A stretch of DNA of 39,395 bases from Anaerolineales bacterium (lineage in GTDB: Bacteria > Chloroflexota > Anaerolineae > Anaerolineales > DRMV01). The stretch covers positions 1 to 39,395 of the forward strand of contig JALUDX010000101.1 in assembly GCA_027053355.1 (NCBI GenBank), in the 5' to 3' direction. This document shows, piece after piece, positions 1 to 7,153 of this stretch (within the stretch, counting starts at the first letter, position 1; every line of letters starts with the position of its first letter). The notes below the pieces were generated by a model. That model was not told the DNA's origin and did not search any database. It saw only the letters and a program-made list of their open reading frames with translations. The position numbers and the translations under genes were made by a program.

Positions 1-34
1 AATTGGGGGATTGGGGGATTGGGGGATTGGGGGG
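1..34 (+). repeat. 8-bp tandem repeat (ATTGGGGG)x4, G-quadruplex-prone
   Basis: Sequence reads a-attggggg-attggggg-attggggg-attggggg-g; four G5 runs separated by ATT. Confidence 0.9.
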
Positions 35-117
35 CTGGTTGCCCAACCTGTTACTGTTTAGCGCAGAAGGGGAATCTCAATGACGCAGGCAGAAAACCAC
101 AGAAGGTTGCAGGATTG

Positions 118-145
118 GTAGGGGCGAGGCGTGCCTCGCCCCTAC
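118..145. repeat. Perfect 13-bp-arm palindrome (hairpin) GTAGGGGCGAGGC-GT-GCCTCGCCCCTAC
   Basis: The arms are exact reverse complements with a 2-nt centre; intergenic. Confidence 0.9.
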
Positions 146-172
146 TTTGCGCCTCTGCGTTAGCACCATGGG

Positions 173-829
173 CTACGACTGGGGGCTGCTCGGCAGGCGC
201 AAGAGCACGCGGGCCGGCGCGCCGTCGCTCCCCACCAGTTTGAGCGGCAGGCAACAGAGGTCGTAACGACCGGCGGGCACGGCCGAAAGGTCCAACGTCT
301 CGATGACCACCACCTCCGCGGCCAAAAGGGTGCGGTGCGTCGGGACGGGGTCGTCGAAGGGGGCTACCGAGAGGTAATCGACGCCCACCAAGCGCACGCC
401 CCGGGCGACCAACCAGGCCGCGGCGTCGGCAGTGAGGGCCGTGTAATCAGGGTGAAAGCGGGGGTCTTGCGCGGCCCACCAGGCCGAGTTGCGGGTTTTG
501 AAGAGCACCCGGCGGGCCTCCGGCGGGAGCGCCGCGGCTTCCAACACGGCCGCGGTGATGTGGCCTTCGACGTGCGTCAGGTCGACCACCCAGGCCTCGC
601 CCAGCAGCGCGTCCCAAGGCAGGCTTTCGGCCGTGGGGCCGTCGGCGATGAAATGGCGGGGCGCGTCGATGTGGGTGCCCAAGTGCACACAGCCGCCAAA
701 GCGGGAGACATTGGCCGGCTGCCCCTCTTCCATCTTGAGAAAACGCTCCAGCACCGGCTCGGGGTCTCCCGGCCACACCGGGACGCGGCCGGGGGCAATG
801 GGCACCGAGACGTCGTACACAGCAACCAT
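173..829 (-). CDS. Cyclase family protein (kynurenine formamidase-like)
   Basis: 218 aa; YDVSVPIAPGRVPVWPGDP ... HLGTHIDAPRHF ... typical of the cyclase family (HxGTHxDAPxH metal motif). Confidence 0.9.
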   Translation of the reverse strand: MVAVYDVSVPIAPGRVPVWPGDPEPVLERFLKMEEGQPANVSRFGGCVHLGTHIDAPRHFIADGPTAESLPWDALLGEAWVVDLTHVEGHITAAVLEAAALPPEARRVLFKTRNSAWWAAQDPRFHPDYTALTADAAAWLVARGVRLVGVDYLSVAPFDDPVPTHRTLLAAEVVVIETLDLSAVPAGRYDLCCLPLKLVGSDGAPARVLLRLPSSPQS

Positions 830-845
830 GGGGCCTCCTGGGGGG

Positions 846-1811
846 TTAGGGGGATTTCGACTTGGTGAGGAGGTACGAAATCACCAAAAAAGCAAGATCC
901 ACCAAAATACCGGCCAGCGCCCCCCGCCACGAGGGGCTGATCCATAAGGCCACGGCCAAAATGATGAGGGCGGCGGCCAACATCCAAAGGCCGGAGGGCC
1001 GCCACCGTCGCCCCTGGCGGGCTTCGCTCACTTCTTGCAGAGCCTGGCCCAATTCTTCCGGCCAATCAGGGTCGTTCTTGGACACAAAGGCATAAGGCGG
1101 CTCGACCCCCGGCGCGACGTCGAAGGCGCGTTGGATGTCTGCGGGGTTGTCGTGAGCGCTGAGGATGATGACCGGGATACCGGCTCGCGTGACTTCTCGG
1201 GCCAGGATCAAACCACCCCAATCCTCAGGGTTGTTTTCATCCTTCAAACGCACATCTATGATCGCGGCTTGGACGCCCCGCTGCTGCTGAATTTTAGAGC
1301 GGGCTTCTTGAACGGAAGCGGCCTTTACAGGGATGTAACCTCTCTGTTTGAGTGCATCTTCCAACGTGGCCGCAAATTCAGGGCCGTTCTCCACGAATAA
1401 AACTTTTCTTCCCTGTCGCTCCAGCACCTCTTTTAGCGCTGTATTCAATTCTTTTGCCCAATCGGGGCTGTTTTTAGAAACAAAGGCATAGGGCGGCTCG
1501 ACACCCAGTGGGGCGTCGAACGCGCGCCGGATATCTTCTCGCTTGTCATAGGCGCTGAGGATGATGACCGGAATATTGGCCTCGGTCACCCAACGCGCCA
1601 GAATCAAACCGCTCCAATCCTCGGGATTCTTTTCATCCTCCATACGGACATCCACAATGGCGGCTTTGATGCCTCGTTGCTTCTGGATTTTAGAGCGGGC
1701 TTCTTGAACAGAGGCGGCCTTTACAAGACGGTAACCTTTCTGCTTGAGCGCATCTTCCAGCGTTGAGGCAAAAATCGGGTCGTTCTCCACAGATAAGACT
1801 CTTGTGGTCAT
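846..1811 (-). CDS. Tandem receiver-domain protein (REC-REC) with C-terminal TM hairpin
   Basis: Two highly similar REC domains (RVLSVEND...AAIVDVRM...VIILSAYD...FVSKN and KVLFVENG...AAIIDVRL...VIILSAHD...FVSKN), then two hydrophobic segments (LWMLAAALIILAVALWI; ALAGILVDLAFLVISYLL). No DNA-binding output domain. Confidence 0.88.
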   Translation of the reverse strand: MTTRVLSVENDPIFASTLEDALKQKGYRLVKAASVQEARSKIQKQRGIKAAIVDVRMEDEKNPEDWSGLILARWVTEANIPVIILSAYDKREDIRRAFDAPLGVEPPYAFVSKNSPDWAKELNTALKEVLERQGRKVLFVENGPEFAATLEDALKQRGYIPVKAASVQEARSKIQQQRGVQAAIIDVRLKDENNPEDWGGLILAREVTRAGIPVIILSAHDNPADIQRAFDVAPGVEPPYAFVSKNDPDWPEELGQALQEVSEARQGRRWRPSGLWMLAAALIILAVALWISPSWRGALAGILVDLAFLVISYLLTKSKSP

Positions 1812-1830
1812 CGCGTTAACTCCTCCGTTT

Positions 1831-2535
1831 TCATCCCCAAATTCGAATAGACTTTATCTTCTGAATCAACCACAGCAAATCCTTGATGCTAAAACCCAAA
1901 CTCTCTACTGCCAAGATGCCCCACAACCCAAAGCATATCCAGAATAACGATCGCCAAACAGTGTCTGCATAAGGGAAAGTGGTCGAGATAGCCCAAACTT
2001 TGATTCTCTCAATCTCCGACTCAGGGGCCTGGTAACTTAAAGCGAGGGTTGTCTCTTTCAACCATGCAGGTGTGAACAAGTAACGCCCCCATGCTTTAAC
2101 TTGAACACGCGAATTCACGGAAACAGACCAATCACATCGCTCTTGGACAGGATGTCGAGGGGGGATAGGCGTAGCGGTTGGTAACGCGCACGTGTTCTGA
2201 TTGTTGTTTGTTGCACTAAAAAAGCGAAAAGGCGCGTTTTCATCGTCCATTACGCTAATGAATAAACGACCGGGGAGGGAGTGTCGGGCTGTAACGTCCA
2301 CAATGACATGCAGATCTGAGTCTGCAGGGTCCCACGGCGTTGGAGGGAAGGCAAGATTGTCTACCACCCCTTGGCCATGGGAAAACTCAACCCGAGTGGT
2401 GTGTTTAGTAGGGGCCGACACTATGCCACAGCGAAATTTGGGCAATCCATGGGTTGTGAGATACAGCAACAACAGAAATACAGCCACAGAGAATGCCCAA
2501 GCACCCGGCAACCAATGGATACTGATGTTTCGCAT
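1831..2535 (-). CDS. Hypothetical membrane protein: N-terminal TM, extracytoplasmic region, C-terminal TM
   Basis: Hydrophobic N-terminal (WAFSVAVFLLLLYLTT) and C-terminal (SLFWICFGLWGILAVESLGF) segments; ATG at 2535, with an upstream TTG start at 2553 possible. Confidence 0.65.
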   Translation of the reverse strand: MRNISIHWLPGAWAFSVAVFLLLLYLTTHGLPKFRCGIVSAPTKHTTRVEFSHGQGVVDNLAFPPTPWDPADSDLHVIVDVTARHSLPGRLFISVMDDENAPFRFFSATNNNQNTCALPTATPIPPRHPVQERCDWSVSVNSRVQVKAWGRYLFTPAWLKETTLALSYQAPESEIERIKVWAISTTFPYADTVWRSLFWICFGLWGILAVESLGFSIKDLLWLIQKIKSIRIWG

Positions 2536-2549
2536 TGTTTCTACCTTCC

Positions 2550-3224
2550 TCAAGTCTTACGACGGTCATGGAGCCAATTCTTTATTTTTGTTTTAGCCGA
2601 CTCGCAGCGCCAATAACAATAGAAAGAAGATATACCACCACCAACCAGACCTATGAGGGCAATGCCTAAAATTCTAGAAATCAACCCTGCAATCACAACA
2701 AGCGTTGCTATCGAGAGAAGAAGAAGCAACCGGTTGGAACAGGAAAGACCCTGCAGCCTCCACAATTGAGATTGTAAAACGAAAATTTCTTCAACAAGTT
2801 CTTGTGCCTCTGTTTGTTCTTCTTGGGCTTCTGGCATCAACCTCCAAAAATCACATTGTGGGGGAACGATATCCTTCGGTTTAAAATTTTTTTCTTGTGG
2901 GTCAGGGTATATCAAGCAGCCTATTGAAGAAAACCGGCACGACCATTTGGACTTTTGTTTATCAAGGCACCGCTCAATCCGCTCACGATGAGGAGTATGG
3001 TTGTCTTTTTTCAAAACGGCCCCTGAAAAGACAAAGATGGCTACAGGGAGGGCGAGAGACAATGAGCATCCGTTAGTCCTTCCAACATCCACAAGTTCGG
3101 AAGAAAAATCTCCCTCTTCCCCCATTTTTACTTCGAGCAACTTCTTGGTCTTCTTTTCCAGATTCTGATAATGCCCTTCTTCTTCTGAAGAGAAGACCCA
3201 CACCAAAGCCAAGTCTTTTGTCAT
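2550..3224 (-). CDS. Hypothetical protein: N-terminal alpha/beta domain (possibly TIR-like), helical linker, two C-terminal TM segments
   Basis: 224 aa; start overlaps the upstream kinase stop by 4 bp (ATGA). VWVFSSEEEGHYQNLEKKTKKLLE, LPVAIFVFSGAVL and SIGCLIYPDPQEKNFKPKDIVP resemble the order of TIR strands. Family assignment is tentative. Confidence 0.6.
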   Translation of the reverse strand: MTKDLALVWVFSSEEEGHYQNLEKKTKKLLEVKMGEEGDFSSELVDVGRTNGCSLSLALPVAIFVFSGAVLKKDNHTPHRERIERCLDKQKSKWSCRFSSIGCLIYPDPQEKNFKPKDIVPPQCDFWRLMPEAQEEQTEAQELVEEIFVLQSQLWRLQGLSCSNRLLLLLSIATLVVIAGLISRILGIALIGLVGGGISSFYCYWRCESAKTKIKNWLHDRRKT

Positions 3225-6200
3225 ACAATTTCCTCCACCACACCCTCTATGCTTTCGTGAAGATTTGTGCCACCGGTAGACAAACGCGGCAAAGTGAGCA
3301 CAATGGCCGTGCCTTCGGGGCCGGTACGCTCAATGTGCACTTTGCCGCCGTAAAACTGGGCCACAAAGGCGGTAATCAGCGCGCCCGTGCCGTGGCCCCG
3401 GGTCATCTCGGCCGGCACCCGGTCGTCGAAGAGATACGGGCGCACTTCCGCAGGGATGCCAGTGCCGTTGTCGGCTATTTTCAAAAACACCGATCCTCCC
3501 GTGGCGTTGCTCGTCAGGGTGACACGAGGGTTTCTCCCCTCTTTTCCCGCAGCCTGGGCGGCCGCGCGCGCCGCGTTGCTGAGCAAATTGTCCACCGCGC
3601 GGGTTAACCACAGCCGGTTGGCCCGCACCACGGCTTTGTCAGGGGCTCCCTCCAGTTGCAAGGTCACGGGCGAGCCCATTTTCTCCAGCCGCTGCTGCCA
3701 GCGGGTAACGATCTCTTCCAGCCAGGGGCGTACTTCGATGTTTTCCATCTGCTCATCCGGCGGCGGGAACGCGGGACGCTGTTCGCTGAAGATGGCCTGA
3801 ATCCGGTCGAGCCAACGGCAAATTTTCTCCAAATCGGGCACCACCCCCAACCGATGGGCCAGGCGCAGGGTTACCCCGCCTTTTCTTTCTTTTAGTTTTT
3901 TGCAAAACGGCAGGGTTTCCTCTTCCAAAAGGCCCAAGGTGCCCCGAAACGCTGCCAGTTCGTTCTTCCACTGGTGGCCGTAATCCGCGGCCGCGATGCC
4001 CAGCGCGGCCAACGCGGCCGCCAGCCGCCGCTGCCGGGCTTCCTGCTGTAGTGTACGTGCTTGCTCCCGCAACATCAGGGCCACCGCCATTTGCGAGGCT
4101 AAGGACTCCAGCACTTGCCGGTCGTAGAAATCCATGGCCATAGGGTCCCTGTACTCCACATTGAGGACACCAACCACCTCCCCCGTGGGCCACAGCACAG
4201 GGACGGCCATTTCGGCCACTGTATCCTCATGACAGGGCACGTAGTCGGGGTCTTGCGTGACGTCGGGAACGGTGACCGTGCTTTTTTCGAGGGCCGCGCG
4301 CACCACAATACCGTGCGGCTCGCCGGCCGGGGTTTGCAAAGGGAAACGCCGTCGTTTTTGAAACTGCGATTGTCGAGCCTGGGGAGACTGGTGGACTGCG
4401 ATCAATTCCAGCGCCTCGTCGCTCTTGGAAAACAAAGCAACCGCGCTCACCGCGCCGGGAGGGTCGTTCACCAGGTCAAAGGCGGTCTTGACCAACATTT
4501 CCAGCCCGCGTTCAGGCTGGTTGGGAATGCTTGCCGTGACCCCGAGGATTTTCTGCGCCCGCTGCTGGTCGCCCCAGGCGCCCAACGCGGTGGCCAGATC
4601 CTGAGCCACGCGCTCCAGGAAGGCCCGATCCTCTTCCTCGAAAAAGCGAGGCTGGGTAGCCTCAACGGTCAAAACGCCCAAGAGCCGGTCGCCCAAGAGA
4701 ATGGGCACGTCGATTTCGGAGCGGGTGATCGACCGCACAGGGAGGTAATGTTCGTCCTGCTCAGTATCAGGGGCATAGTATGGCCGCTTGTGTTCCGCGA
4801 CCCAGCCGCAGATGCCCTTCCCAAAAGGGATCTCCCGTGGTGGGGCGGTTTGACTCCCTTGCCGGTACATCTCCCACACTGATTCAGGAAAACGCAAACG
4901 CCGCGCCCCGTAATCCGCGTAGAGGATGCTCGGCGTGACCCTTCCATACCCCGTGGTAGGCCATTCTTCCTTCAACAAACGGGTAACCTCTTCTGCCAGA
5001 CGTTCTTCCAGTTTTTGCTGCCTTGCTGCAGCCGCTCCTCCTTGGCTTTTCTGGAGCACGCTTCGGATGGCCTGGGCAATTTTGCCATGCAACTGCCACC
5101 GTTTTTGGCTTCGGTGCTCCCGCGCGGCCATGAGAGCCACTCCTACAGCCATGGCCGCCTCCTGCCCCAAGGTGCGCAGTAAATTCTTTTCCTCTTCGGT
5201 GAAGTAATGGCGTTCCTTAATGTAATGCACCACCAGCACGCCCACCGGCCGAGCCTCGCCATCCTGGGTTAAGGTGAGCACCACGCCGCCGCTGGAACGC
5301 ACGTTGAATATCTGAACGAAATCTCCTTGAAAAACAGGATCCTGAGATGCGTCTTCGGCAAAATGTTCTTTTTGGGGCAGTTTCAACAATTTTTCCAAAG
5401 CGTCGTTTTCTGCTTTACAAGAATAAGCCTTAATGGCTTCTTCGTCCGGCAGCCCCAAACGCACCCGTTCCAGCAAAAACACCTCGCGCTGCGCGTCGTA
5501 AACGTGCAAGGTGACGATATCGGCGTGCAAGGCGCGCTTCACCCGGCCGGCAATCTCTGCCAACACGTCGGGCAACGGCTTTTCGAAGACGCTTTCCAGA
5601 AAAGCCCGATGGGCTTCTTCCTGCCGCCGGCGGGCCAGGGCCAGGCCGACGAGGGCCGCCAAGGTGGTCAAGGCCTCCCGCAGGCCCTGACCAAAGGGAA
5701 TGGGGGCATACCGCTGCACCGAAAGCACGCCTAAAATCTCATCTTGGGCAACAAGGGGCACCCCCACAAAGACTCGCGGCACCGGCTCGCGCACCTGGAT
5801 GGACGCCCCGTCAGGCAAGGGAGGACATGGGTCGTCGGCGCGCCAGCGAAGGCATTGCCACGCTTGACCGGAGCGAATGATATATCCCGTCGCGCCGCTT
5901 TTTGCTTTGGAGGAGGCCTGGCGCGGGGAGGGGGCTTTTTTATGTTTCTTCGAGTCGACGAAAAGGGGAAAGGTGATCGTGTCCGTGATTGCGTCGTATT
6001 CAGCCAGGTAATAAACAGAAACCCCAAACGCCTCTTCCAACGCGCTGCGCACCGCGTCATACACTGCCTTACGCGTGCGCGCGGCCAACAGTTTCTCTCC
6101 CGCCTCGCCCACGGCTTTGAACAGGGCCCGTTGGCGGTGCTGGTCAATGGCCGCACCCAGCAGCCGCGCCACCACCGACAATCCGGCTTCGAAACGCAGT

Positions 6201-7123
6201 CGTTCTTCCTCCGAGGAGGGTTCTTTTCCTACAGCCCATACCACGGCCAGGGGTTGCGGCGTCGCGGCGTCCTGTGTCGCCTCAGCCGTGTCCGGGAAGC
6301 CAAAAGGCTGGGGTCGGGGGGCAAAACAGAGATGAGCCTGCCAGTGTTTTTCCCCTTGGGGCTCTGAATACGACCGCGTCGGGTTACCCTGGCCTTTGTT
6401 CGCCCACAGGTCTGCCAAAAGCCCTTGCGCAATGCCCTGCGCAGTGATGTGGGGCGGGAGTTGCAAATCCTCCACGCCCTGTTCAGAGGCCAGTTGCCCC
6501 GTGGTGAGGTCGAGCAGGCCCACGGCCACCGCGTCCGCGTTCAAAAAAGCCGGCGCTTTCTGGACGACAGTGCGCAGCAGGTCCTCGAGGGTGGGTGCAG
6601 CCAGCAAAGCCTGCGAGAGTGCGGCCAGGGCTGCGGAAGCCAGGGCCTCTTCCTCGGCTTGAACAGCACGTTGTTTGAGTGCTTTACTCGACGATGGCTC
6701 TCGGCCCCGCCTTCGCCTTAAGCGCTTAAATTCCTCGATGAGTCGCTTCCGCTCGACCAGGTAGCGGAAGACCACTTCCGCCTCGGTATAATCGATGGGC
6801 TTTTCCAGAGACCAGAACGCGCCTTCACGAAGGGCCTGGCGGCCGATGGAACGATCCATGCCGGTGATCATGACCACCGGCAGGTCGGGATGCTCTTTTT
6901 TGATCCGTTTGAGCAACGCCATGCCGTCGAGGGGCCCTGCCAGGGCATAATCGATGATCACGCCATCATACGGGTGCTCGCTTATCTTTTCCAAGGCTTC
7001 CCCCGCGGTTGCCACTACGTCCACCGTGTAAGGGCCCAAGCCTTGCAACCACTCGGCAAAGTATTTGCTAAAGAGCCGGTCATCGTCGGCCAACAAGAAG
7101 CGGAAAGCAGGTTTTCGAGTCAT
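3221..7123 (-). CDS. REC - multiple GAF - histidine kinase (hybrid sensor kinase, 1300 aa)
   Basis: N-terminal REC (LLADDDRLF...GVIIDYALAGPLDGM...VMITGMD...EKPI), about five GAF-like repeats, H-box-like GHQWKNELAAFRG, N-box NLLSNAARAA, G-boxes DNGTGIP / GHGTGA. Confidence 0.92.
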   Translation of the reverse strand: MTRKPAFRFLLADDDRLFSKYFAEWLQGLGPYTVDVVATAGEALEKISEHPYDGVIIDYALAGPLDGMALLKRIKKEHPDLPVVMITGMDRSIGRQALREGAFWSLEKPIDYTEAEVVFRYLVERKRLIEEFKRLRRRRGREPSSSKALKQRAVQAEEEALASAALAALSQALLAAPTLEDLLRTVVQKAPAFLNADAVAVGLLDLTTGQLASEQGVEDLQLPPHITAQGIAQGLLADLWANKGQGNPTRSYSEPQGEKHWQAHLCFAPRPQPFGFPDTAEATQDAATPQPLAVVWAVGKEPSSEEERLRFEAGLSVVARLLGAAIDQHRQRALFKAVGEAGEKLLAARTRKAVYDAVRSALEEAFGVSVYYLAEYDAITDTITFPLFVDSKKHKKAPSPRQASSKAKSGATGYIIRSGQAWQCLRWRADDPCPPLPDGASIQVREPVPRVFVGVPLVAQDEILGVLSVQRYAPIPFGQGLREALTTLAALVGLALARRRQEEAHRAFLESVFEKPLPDVLAEIAGRVKRALHADIVTLHVYDAQREVFLLERVRLGLPDEEAIKAYSCKAENDALEKLLKLPQKEHFAEDASQDPVFQGDFVQIFNVRSSGGVVLTLTQDGEARPVGVLVVHYIKERHYFTEEEKNLLRTLGQEAAMAVGVALMAAREHRSQKRWQLHGKIAQAIRSVLQKSQGGAAAARQQKLEERLAEEVTRLLKEEWPTTGYGRVTPSILYADYGARRLRFPESVWEMYRQGSQTAPPREIPFGKGICGWVAEHKRPYYAPDTEQDEHYLPVRSITRSEIDVPILLGDRLLGVLTVEATQPRFFEEEDRAFLERVAQDLATALGAWGDQQRAQKILGVTASIPNQPERGLEMLVKTAFDLVNDPPGAVSAVALFSKSDEALELIAVHQSPQARQSQFQKRRRFPLQTPAGEPHGIVVRAALEKSTVTVPDVTQDPDYVPCHEDTVAEMAVPVLWPTGEVVGVLNVEYRDPMAMDFYDRQVLESLASQMAVALMLREQARTLQQEARQRRLAAALAALGIAAADYGHQWKNELAAFRGTLGLLEEETLPFCKKLKERKGGVTLRLAHRLGVVPDLEKICRWLDRIQAIFSEQRPAFPPPDEQMENIEVRPWLEEIVTRWQQRLEKMGSPVTLQLEGAPDKAVVRANRLWLTRAVDNLLSNAARAAAQAAGKEGRNPRVTLTSNATGGSVFLKIADNGTGIPAEVRPYLFDDRVPAEMTRGHGTGALITAFVAQFYGGKVHIERTGPEGTAIVLTLPRLSTGGTNLHESIEGVVEEIV

Positions 7124-7153
7124 TTCGTCCTTCCACGGGTGCAGGCCAGAGAC

